The position numbers and the translations under genes were made by a program. DNA of 40,042 nucleotides from Vitrella brassicaformis (taxonomy: Eukaryota > Sar > Vitrellaceae). The notes beneath the pieces are model-generated. The model searched no databases, was not told where the DNA came from, and saw only the letters and a list, made by a program, of their open reading frames with translations. The stretch spans positions 1 through 40,042 of the forward strand of contig CDMY01000494.1 in NCBI GenBank assembly GCA_001179505.1, read 5' to 3'. Positions 1 through 7,735 of this stretch are shown here, piece after piece. How positions within the stretch are numbered: the stretch's first letter is position 1; every line of letters starts with the position of its first letter.

Positions 1-99
1 ACCAAGTCCCGCATATAAGCTCGCAGACACGATCACGCATCATGAATGGGGCCTGGCTGATGGCTGTCTGACACATTGCGCCCCACCTCACCCCCACAG

Positions 100-713
100 G
101 AAGCCTGGCTCTGCAGCAACTCGCCAATGGGGCGTATCGGATCGGCAACGACTCGTTTCGCGTGGTGCCGCTGAGTGAGCTGCCTGCTGGCCACCGCTAC
201 GTGGCGAGCTACAAGGATAGCGACCCGGTTGTCAGCTGGGGCAACGACTGGTTGTTCCGGTCCTTCTCATCGCTGCTGATGGTGATGCTGGCGAATTGGT
301 GGAGCGTGGAGGAGGGCGTGGGCGACCAGGTTGTGGTGAATCGGCAGTCGTTCATCGGCAGTCGTCGCTATGGGCGACTGGTGAGTCGCCGCCTGCCGCA
401 GACCGAAGGCATCGCAGTCGGCTACTGCGTCGGTCACAGCGACGAAGTGGACGAGCGTCGGCTGGTGATCGTGAGCGGCTTCAGACCCAACGAGACCATC
501 GCGGCCTACGTGTGGGCGCAGCAGGGCATCATCCGCCTGCGCACCACGGAGCGATCCGCCGCCGCTGCTGCTGCTGCTGCGCCGCCTCCCCCCTCCCTCA
601 CCCCATCGCAGGCCCTCTCCAGCCGCTTCCCGGTGTCGACGCCTCTCTGGCTGAGTGTGTTGCGCCGATTCGAGCTCGAGACCAATGTCATCACCCCTCG
701 CACAGTGGGCTGA
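100..713 (+). CDS. Terminal exon of unknown gene (partial)
   Basis: A pyrimidine-rich CCCCCACAG acceptor ends at 99 and an open frame runs from there to a TGA at 711-713, giving about 203 residues; earlier exons lie outside the window. The sequence reads like a real globular protein (for example WGNDWLFRSFSSLLMVMLANWW, VVVNRQSFIGSRRYGRLVSRR, DERRLVIVSGFRPNETIAAYVWAQ). Near the C-terminus an (Ala)8-(Pro)4 tract is coded by a GCC/GCT run. The antisense frame is also open but is a shadow. I do not recognise the family and assign no function. The coding call rests on the splice acceptor and the natural composition. Confidence 0.6.
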
Positions 714-1685
714 GGGCAGGGGGATGTGGGCGCGGCGGGCGGGCGTGTAGTGCATTCGACATTGACGGTCTGACGTGACGTGTGAGGGGCGAATGAGATG
801 AATGTCTGTCTGTCTGTCTGTTGGTCAGTCTGTTGGTCAGTCTGTGTGTGGAATGGACGAGCAGTGTACAGTCAGTTAGACGGTGACAAAAGCGATGGAT
901 GCGTCGCTTTTTGGCCGACCGGCCACATGTCGCCCAAATGTTGCTCAAAACCGTCCGTTTACGTGGACGGAAGGGGACAGACGGTGTGATCTGGCCGGGG
1001 AGGGGATGGTCCGGACGGCTGGTGGTGCGTGCATGATGTATGCAGACAGACGGTGCGTGTAGATGGATGGACTGGGGAAGGGGAATCGGGTGGCTGTCTG
1101 CCTGGCCGTCCGTCCCTTCGTCCGTCCGTCCGTCCCTCCATACGTCCGTCTATCTGAATGTCCCCGTGTGCGTGGAATGACTGAGTGCTGTACACCTGTG
1201 TGGGTGAGAGTGGCTTCTTGGAGGGTGGCCAAGGGATCTGTCACCTTGTTTGCCGACCAACCAGAAGGCGCTATACCACTTCCGCCTCATGAATGCAATG
1301 CATCCAGATGTCTGGGTGGGGCGACTGTGGTGGCCTGGGCAGACAGGTGTGCAGATGCCGTGTGCGATGGATGGATGAATGGACTGGGAAGGGGAATCGG
1401 ATGTCCGTGTGCATAGTCCATCTAATGACGACTGGGTGAAGCGATCGATGGGATGCGTGTCTGTGTGCCAGCCAGCCTGTTTGTCTTTCTGTCTGTCTGA
1501 ATGTGTTTCTGTGCGTGGAATGGCTGATTGACGTAGAATGGGTGACGCACGCATCAACCACGCATCCCTTCATGTCGAATAAAAGGCCAGCATCGTCAAT
1601 CCATCCATCCGTCCATCCATCCATACTTACCCGCAATCCCACCACTACTATCAACATGCACCTACCCCTGGCCCCCTTGGGCTAC
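714..1685. repeat. Gene-free DNA with degenerate ~310 bp tandem repeat and microsatellites
   Basis: No convincing gene. The stretch contains GTCT, GTCC and CATC tetranucleotide runs. A longer degenerate unit is repeated: GGAATGGACGAGCAGTGTACA near 850 resembles GGAATGACTGAGTGCTGTACA near 1172, and GGACTGGGGAAGGGGAATCGG at 1068 recurs as GGACTGGGAAGGGGAATCGG at 1381, so the period is about 310 bp. A partial third copy (CTGAATGTGTTTCTGTGCGTGGAATGG) starts near 1498. Short reading frames on both strands are by-products of the low-complexity sequence. Confidence 0.6.
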
Positions 1686-3485
1686 TCACAACAATCCCAA
1701 CACAACGAACCTCTGCCTCTCCCACCTGGCACCACACCGGTTGACCACACCCAGCTGGCCCCACACCACATCCACACCGCCACCATACATGGCCGGCATG
1801 CCGTGTCGCGCCGCCTCCTCCCTTATAGCCTGCCTCACCACCTCATGCAGACCCACACGCCGGCACCCCACACCCCCCACCACAAAGCACCCCTCCGCCA
1901 GCTGCTCCACCCGTCCCTCGTCGGCCGTCACATCCAGCGAGGCAGCCAGGCTGACGAAGTTGCTGAGTATGGTGTGCGATCGACGCCCCAGCGGCCCTGC
2001 GCCACGCCCGTTGCCGAAGTACTTCTCGATCGGGTGAGTGTCGGCGAGGAAGGATGCGATGCGCCATGAGTAGATGGGGTCATTGATGGGGAATGGGGGA
2101 GGGGGAGTGTTGGGGTGGGCGAGTCGGGGGCTGGGGAGGGTCTCGAGCACTCGCGTGGCCGACCAAGCTGGGCGAAGCGCACTGTCGATGGCCTCGGTGA
2201 TGAGTTGCTGTACATCGGCACTGAGGTACTGCAAGTAGGCGTTGCTCATCCACATGGCTCGCGCGCCTTGGGCTGGCGGCAGCGCCATGGCTGGCACAGT
2301 CAGCAGCGGCGGCACGGCTCCAAGCTTGATCAGCTTCATCAGCTTCTGGTGCCCGAGGTAGTCATTCGCGGCGACCAGTGCCAGCGGGGTGTTCCCGTCT
2401 AGATTGCTGTCATTGATGTCCTCTGCCGCGCCGCGCTCCAGCAACCAGTCGATGGTCGCATTGATGGTCCTCGAGGAGCCCGGGGACGCCGCAGCAGCGT
2501 GGTGGAGTGGGTAGGACTGGCTGGCGTCATGTGTGTGGATGATGCCCCGGCCGCCCCCCTTGCTATACAGCAGCTCCAGTAGCCGCAGCTGACACGACGC
2601 CTCACCCAACGGCCGTCTGCAGAAGGTGTGGATGGGATGACGGCCGTTGTCGTCCATCTGGGTGGCGAGTCGGGGCTGGAGGCGGATCAGCCGCTGTGCG
2701 ATCTGCAGCTTCTCGTGCGGCTCCATCCAGCTGGAGGCCACCTGATGGAGCGTGTTCTGTCTGAGGACTGGGGAATGGTCCAACAGGACGATAACCACGC
2801 CATAATTACCCTGACAGGCAGACAGGCAGGCAGGCAGACAGACAGCAGATCATGACGGCTGCACTCGTCCCCATCATCCCCCCCCACACATGCTATGTCC
2901 TCACCTGTGCAAGAGCCAGCTGCAGTGGGTCGCCACGGTTGACATCGCTACCTCCAGCGAGGAGCGCCCGAATGACGCCCGCCATGTGTGGTTTCTCCTC
3001 GTGATACTTGACGGCCAACATGACCAGCGTCATGTGCTCCGGTTGCTCCCGGCTGAGGCTCGCGCACACTCACGATCGTCTTGGTATCGGCCCCCTGGCT
3101 GATCAGCCGCCTGGCACCAGCCTCATCTACTTCACCAGACGCCATGGCAGCGACCAGCTGCCGTGTGGCGGTCGGCATGTCTGATGGAATGGCGACGATG
3201 ATCTCATGCTGCCCGCCATACAGATCAAACACGCTCTCGACTGTGTCGGAGGGACCACAGACAGATGGGCACCTGCAAATGCAAATCAGAAGAGAGCAAT
3301 CAATGAATCGACGAAGCGATGAGTCAATGCATTCATCGGCCGAAGATGTGGTGTGGTTTCCTGACCGACCATTCTCGCGGCTGCTGACTCCTGGCGTAGC
3401 GCAAAGCCATGCTGCGCTGGTAGTTGGGGACGAAGCAAGTAGCACCGGGATACCAGGGCCTCATCTTGCCCAAGAAGTCCTTCAT
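1686..3485 (-). CDS. Ankyrin-repeat protein
   Basis: Four exons on the minus strand: 3485-3370, 3272-3074, 3036-2905 and 2810-1686. All junctions are GT-AG and keep phase, giving about 523 residues. Ankyrin repeats form the middle of the protein: VDEAGARRLISQGADTKTI, then MTLVMLAVKYHEEKPHMAGV...LLAGGSDVNRGDPLQLALAQ, then GNYGVVIVLLDHSPVLRQ, and in the last exon DDNGRHPIHTF, SQSYPLHHAAAAS and DGNTPLALVAAND (the DGxTPL ankyrin signature). The C-terminal ~200 residues have no recognisable motif. The start is the ATG at 3485 (MKDFLGKMRPWYPGATCF); an upstream exon cannot be excluded. Ankyrin repeats normally mediate protein binding, so the partner is unknown. The gene is divergent from the one at 3689, with about 200 bp between starts. 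The 37-nt intron at 3037-3073 is very short. Confidence 0.8.
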
Positions 3486-3688
3486 CGGTCGGCAAACGTG
3501 ATTCGAAGCTCGCAAGCGCCCGAAGTTTGCCCGAGGGAGTTGCCGCCATCCTCCTTCATTCTCTCTACTCACAGTCACGTAAGAAAGCAGAAGGAGCGAA
3601 CATCCATACCGACTTCCTCAGCAGAGCTGTGTGGTGTGTGCATGTGCGCTGTTTCAGGTGCCACATCGTTTGTTGGTTAGGTTAGTCG
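3486..3688. promoter_or_regulatory. Shared divergent promoter region
   Basis: This 203-bp gap separates the ATG codons of the ankyrin gene (leftward) and the family gene at 3689 (rightward), so both promoters and 5' leaders must lie here. I see no TATA box or other recognised element. The assignment is positional only. Confidence 0.4.
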
Positions 3689-5035
3689 ATGGCGTTCCGT
3701 GTTACTAGCACACGCCAGCGCCCGAACCCCCGGCCAGTGCCTTCCCTCTGGAGCATCGCACTCAACAAGGCCGCCTCCATGGCCATGGCCAGCGAGGGCA
3801 GCAGCAGGCGTCTGGCCCTCCTCGCACAGCTCAGCAGACAGCCCATGACGGAGATCCCCGCTGGCGTGACGCTGCCGATGGCCCTCGAGCAGCACAAGGA
3901 GCAGATCATGACTCGGGAGGGCCTCCATGGCGTGCTGTCGTTCGCCACAGGCAATGTCCTGGAGGCGGCCATCAAGACGGTGTACGTGCTGGAGAAGGGC
4001 GGGGCGTGGCGGGAGTGGGTGGGGCCCCTCCATCTCGCCAAGCATCATGGGTGCGTGGATGCCCTGCCCATCCAGATGACGGCGCGCGACCTGCGGCACA
4101 TCGGCATCAAGTGGCGGTTTGACGGGCGGCCCGAGAGAGTACGCCAGTTCTCCCTCTTCGGCCATCGACTCAAGTTACAGAACGGTGAGAAGCTGAGTCT
4201 GCGCGAGATGGAGTACGAGGGCTTCTGGCAGTGCCACGAGGCGCCGAAGGCCGGCTGCGCATTCTCATACGACGCCAAGGACCCGCCATGTGACGACAAC
4301 ATCAGTGGGTTGCGCACGACGACCAACAAACGGATAACACTCATGTGCATGTTGCCCACCTCTGTGTGTGCAGACTTTTCTGTTCTCACCGGAACATTTT
4401 CCAGCTTCCAAGGCGCCGTGCTGTACAGGTATGTAAGGCTGGACACTCACACACCACACACCATCAAGCAACCCACCAGCCACAGTCTGCTCTTGGTTCG
4501 CCTTCACAGCATTCAAGGCGGCGAGGAGATGGGCGGCATGAAGACGCTCGCCTATAAGGACATGGTTAAGGAGCTCGACCCGCAACGATACGCCCGTGCC
4601 CTGGCCATCCACCAAGAGCGCTCACCTGCCCGCCTGAAGGTCCAGTACGAGGCCCATGAGGACACCTTCAGGGCCGTCTCCGCGCCACCCGACGAGACGG
4701 ACAAGATCTCCGGCAGCCGCATCACGCTGCACGGCGACAAGGCGGGCGACGAGTACGCCCTCTACTTGGCCATCGAGCTCCGGCAGGAGGAGGACGACCC
4801 CTGCATCAACGAGGACGACGACGATGACTTGTTCGGTGTGTTCGATGACCACAACGGGCCGTGGGAGGTGGTCGTGGTGAAGCTGCTGACGACGGCCAAG
4901 GGGACCAGCCAGAAGGAGGCTGCCGTGGCCAAGGCGAGGGAGGTGCTGGGGGAGGCGGATATGCGGATGCTTTTCAACCGCCTCCTGACGCAGGGTAGTA
5001 GCAGCCATGCGCAGCGGGCGTCGGCGGCGCCTTAG
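3689..5035 (+). CDS. Unnamed family protein, paralogue of the gene at 6289-7416
   Basis: A continuous frame of 448 codons hides two introns, 4305-4373 (69 nt) and 4429-4509 (81 nt). Both have good GT-AG ends, pyrimidine/TG-rich acceptors, lengths divisible by three and no stop. Removing them gives about 398 residues and joins ...CDDNI-NFSVLTGTFSSFQGAVLY-SIQGGEEMGG. The protein aligns with the product of the convergent gene at 6289-7416: YVLEKGGAWREWVGPLHLA with LLDVTKGWKRWTKGIYIA, FGHRLKLQNGEKLSLREMEY with FGGQLDTDQDGTLGLTRLRR, and LHGDKAGDEYALYLAIE with LAGDKAEDTYAALVSVGE. An acidic run (EDDDDDLF) lies near residue 380 of the unspliced frame. The stop is TAG at 5033-5035. No known domain is recognised. 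Confidence 0.75.
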   Translation: MAFRVTSTRQRPNPRPVPSLWSIALNKAASMAMASEGSSRRLALLAQLSRQPMTEIPAGVTLPMALEQHKEQIMTREGLHGVLSFATGNVLEAAIKTVYVLEKGGAWREWVGPLHLAKHHGCVDALPIQMTARDLRHIGIKWRFDGRPERVRQFSLFGHRLKLQNGEKLSLREMEYEGFWQCHEAPKAGCAFSYDAKDPPCDDNISGLRTTTNKRITLMCMLPTSVCADFSVLTGTFSSFQGAVLYRYVRLDTHTPHTIKQPTSHSLLLVRLHSIQGGEEMGGMKTLAYKDMVKELDPQRYARALAIHQERSPARLKVQYEAHEDTFRAVSAPPDETDKISGSRITLHGDKAGDEYALYLAIELRQEEDDPCINEDDDDDLFGVFDDHNGPWEVVVVKLLTTAKGTSQKEAAVAKAREVLGEADMRMLFNRLLTQGSSSHAQRASAAP

Positions 5036-5766
5036 ATTGAACGCCTTTTTGTAAGTGACTTGAAGTAGATGGGGGGGGGAGTGTGGCCCTTTCTGGGTGC
5101 GTCTGCTGCTGCTGTTGGTGTGGTGTGGTGTGGTGTATGTTAGTTGACGGCTTTGTGTGGCTCGTGTGCGGGTGGCGGCGTGTCTGCGGGCGGCATTAAG
5201 CATGCATGTACTGACGGCGGCAGCACGCATGACGGCATCGTCAGAAACGCTGCCGCCGGCCCGAGACAACACGCCGAACCAACGCCTGTGTCTGGTGGGT
5301 GTGCATATGTAAATATAAAAGCATCGTTTATGCCTAGAAGACAGTCTGTCGATCGATGTGTCCACGACGGCTGCACATGGCCTCCGTGTATGAATGGATG
5401 CCGTGGCTGATTGGTGCGCTGATCGTGCTTTTCTGTCCGGGCTGTGCTGCGTTTGTATATGTCATAGCTCTATGGTCAGTGTGGCGCTGCTGATGCAGTG
5501 TGGCGGACCAATGGCGTGGTGTACGTGACGTGAAAGAATTGAACGCATTTGCCTTGAACGAACTTGATAGATACACATGGGCAGATTGATTAACTTGGGT
5601 CCAAGCAACGATGCGACCACTACAAACCGATATCTGCACTGACCACGCGTGTGTCCATATGAATGCTCACTCGCAGCCCACCTGATCCATCCACCAATCC
5701 ATCCATCCATCCATGCATATGCACCCCCACCCATGCAGCAACAAGCACAGGAAAACAGGCCATTCC

Positions 5767-5782
5767 TTTAGGGTTTAGGGGC
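5767..5782 (+). repeat. Interstitial telomere-type motif (TTTAGGG)x2
   Basis: The sequence reads CTTTAGGGTTTAGGGGCG, two head-to-tail TTTAGGG units. This is the plant-type telomere repeat, also reported in several alveolates. Two units are too few to be a telomere relic with confidence; it could also act as a telo-box promoter element. Confidence 0.35.
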
Positions 5783-5988
5783 GTCTCCGTCACAACCAAT
5801 CAGCCGCAGGGGTGCAGATGAGTGAGTGGGTCAAGTGGGTCAACACTGAGCAGGCCGCGCCACGTCAATCCTACAACCGACGGTGCATATCCCATTCAGA
5901 GCAGTACACCCTCTTCCCAACCACTGCTCACAGTGCCACACATGCCCCTCCCTCCCTCCCTCGATGGCATCGCATGTGTCTGTGTTCC

Positions 5989-6075
5989 CGTCCTCGTCGT
6001 CCTGTTGGCTATCGCGACGGTGCCCTGCGTCGCTGGCACGGCATCGTCTTGATAAGCAACAGCATGACGAGGACG
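5989..6075. other. Long-stem hairpin, 36-nt arms (microRNA-precursor-like)
   Basis: Left arm 5989-6024 and right arm 6040-6075 are inverted copies separated by a 15-nt loop. 29 of 36 positions pair in Watson-Crick fashion and two more as G-U. The outer ten base pairs (CGTCCTCGTC with GACGAGGACG) are perfect. The element sits in the gene-free gap between two convergent genes, has a stop-interrupted frame, and has the size and internal-bulge pattern of a pre-miRNA or a transcribed foldback. Function is not shown by sequence alone. Confidence 0.45.
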
Positions 6076-6288
6076 AGCCACACAAAACAAACTTCTTGGT
6101 GCCATCTCAGACACACTTGCCCCAAATACACACGTACACACCAATACACACGTACACACCAATAATACAAAAGGCCGCAACAGCCTCACCAATAAGATAA
6201 AAGGCACACACAGTCAGGCGGCGATTCTGACGCTCATCCATTCAGACTTACGTATCGGAACACCAAAAAATGGCTCCTCCACTAGGCC

Positions 6289-7416
6289 TCACTCATCGTG
6301 GAAGGTCTGCTGGATGCCGAGCCTATCATAGTCCATCCCCATCGACTGCATGAACCCCTCGGTTGCAGCCCAGCACCGCGGGTACCGACCATGGCCACCC
6401 TGCGCACCAGAGATGGGCTGCTCGAACGACCGCACGTCCACCCCAATGGCCGTGGGCCCTTCTCCGACAGACACCAGGGCTGCGTACGTGTCCTCCGCCT
6501 TGTCGCCCGCCAGCCCGATGTAGCGCACCTTGAAGTCCTCGGGCCACATGTACTCCAAGACGGTCTTGTCGGTGATCGGTTCGTCGAGCAGCTTCATGCC
6601 GTCGGCCTCGCTCACGTGCCCCCTGGCCAGCTGGCCTCTGGTCAGGTGCTCTCTGGGCACTGCAGGAAAGTCCAGGATGCTGATGGAGTGCGTGAGGATC
6701 CGCTGGTTGATGTAGCCGCTGAATGAGGGATAGATGAAGGAGAAGACGACATGCCGAGCGAGTATGCGGATGGCAGGGTCCTTGGCCTCGAATGCTGCTT
6801 GGTATGGGTGGCCCTCGAGGCCTTCACGAGGCACGACAGCGATGTCCTCTGTGCCGATGCGGTACTGGCGCCTTCGCAGCCGAGTCAGCCCGAGAGTGCC
6901 GTCCTGGTCAGTGTCCAGCTGCCCTCCGAAGGCGGCGAATTGCGCGATGGCGTGGGGCATGTTGGACATGGCTCTCTTGTAGGGGAAGGTCAGGTGGAGG
7001 GATGCGGGGCATATGGGGACGGGCAGGCTGTTGCTGCCGCTGATCATGCGCTTGTTGCGGGCGATGTAGATGCCCTTGGTCCATCTCTTCCAGCCCTTGG
7101 TGACGTCCAACAGGTGCGCCGACCGCACAAGATAGTCGAAGTAGCTGAGGCCGACGGGCAGAGGAATGCTGGTCGGCTGACGCGACACGTCGAGCAGTCC
7201 GGTCATGCCCTCGGCCGCCAGGGATGCGTCGATGCGGTCGAGGATGAGTGCGGGTGTCACCCTGCGGTGTCCATCGGCCTTGTTGGTGCGCCGCAGTGCC
7301 ACGCAGCTGGCCAGATCAGAGCAGAGGAGGATCAGTGAGAAGATGACCTCGTCGATGAGGCTGAAGAAGCACACGCCATCGGCGGAAGGAACGGACGTCT
7401 TGTCAGCTGGCGGCAT
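6289..7416 (-). CDS. Unnamed family protein with N-terminal F-box-like segment
   Basis: One uninterrupted 375-codon frame from ATG 7416 to TGA 6289; no intron is needed, unusual in this window. Residues 17-47 (VCFFSLIDEVIFSLILLCSD, then LASCVALRRTNKA) resemble an F-box: hydrophobic IDEVI start, LxxCSDLxSCxxLRxTNK. F-box proteins recruit substrates to SCF ubiquitin ligases; this role is inferred from a weak match. The rest aligns along its length with the gene at 3689-5035 (WKRWTKGIYIARNKR, FGGQLDTDQDGTLGL, EAKDPAIRILARHVVFSF, LAGDKAEDTYAALVSVGE). The regions corresponding to the partner's two introns are contiguous here. The pair lies tail to tail with 1.25 kb between stops. Confidence 0.75.
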   Translation of the reverse strand: MPPADKTSVPSADGVCFFSLIDEVIFSLILLCSDLASCVALRRTNKADGHRRVTPALILDRIDASLAAEGMTGLLDVSRQPTSIPLPVGLSYFDYLVRSAHLLDVTKGWKRWTKGIYIARNKRMISGSNSLPVPICPASLHLTFPYKRAMSNMPHAIAQFAAFGGQLDTDQDGTLGLTRLRRRQYRIGTEDIAVVPREGLEGHPYQAAFEAKDPAIRILARHVVFSFIYPSFSGYINQRILTHSISILDFPAVPREHLTRGQLARGHVSEADGMKLLDEPITDKTVLEYMWPEDFKVRYIGLAGDKAEDTYAALVSVGEGPTAIGVDVRSFEQPISGAQGGHGRYPRCWAATEGFMQSMGMDYDRLGIQQTFHDE

Positions 7417-7735
7417 CGCGCCAAGGGAGAAATACTCCTATTCCTCCTTGAACGAGGAGAGAGCTTGACTTACGAGCTTGCGAACCGTTGCGTTTCTCGC
7501 CGAGACGGCCAGGAAAAAGAAAGCGCGCCTAGGAAAGAGCCAGAAAGACAGAGCGCCCTCTTTTGTTATCCGGCAGTCTGCGCCATTTTCTCTCCACCTC
7601 CATGGCTCCACCTCTTCTTCAAAGAGCAAACGGTTGCCCCCTCCCTCGCCGTCTTTCCGCGTCCTTGCCTCCCCCTGCCCTTCGCACCCGTCTCTTCGGC
7701 ACACAGGAGACGAAGACCATGAATTGGAGACAGAG
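7417..7735. promoter_or_regulatory. Divergent promoter/5' region of the nucleotidyltransferase gene
   Basis: Lies between ATG 7416 (leftward) and the chosen ATG 7736 (rightward). From about 7482 a frame in phase with exon 1 is open but has no ATG; it contains a 39-bp block at 7643-7681 nearly identical to an exon at 9893-9932 in the same frame (PSPSFRVLASP). An upstream start or exon is therefore possible. Confidence 0.35.
7643..7681 (+). repeat. 39-bp block duplicated from exon at 9893-9932
   Basis: CCCTCGCCGTCTTTCCGCGT and the following 19 bases recur at 9893-9932, differing only by one C in a C run. Both copies read PSPSFRVLASP in the frame used by their surroundings. Flanks are unrelated. 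With the 7864-8000/8924-9050 pair this is the second segment shared between the 5' end and the body of the same gene. Confidence 0.8.

Larger units (their letters stand above)
5036..6288. other. Intergenic region between two convergent genes
   Basis: Contains the 3' flanks of two tail-to-tail genes. Visible elements are a GTGTG run (5121-5140), CATC repeats (5685-5715), a double TTTAGGG motif (about 5768-5781), a long hairpin at 5989-6075 (listed separately) and a duplicated ACACGTACACACCAAT unit around 6128-6165. Short frames such as 5822-6052 have no supporting splice or homology evidence. I see no gene. Confidence 0.5.

Noticed and set aside
267-755. Long antisense frame opposite the first exon
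   Set aside because: Arg/His/Ser-rich shadow of the plus-strand exon in GC-rich sequence, with no splice or composition support.
945-1657. Several frames of 99-135 codons on both strands
   Set aside because: They are translations of GTCT/CATC repeats (for example RQTDRHS and HPSIH patterns) and overlap the degenerate tandem repeat.
5822-6052. Small hydrophobic frame (IACVCVPVLVVLLAIATV)
   Set aside because: Its hydrophobic part is one arm of the 5989-6075 hairpin and no upstream splice or start context supports it.
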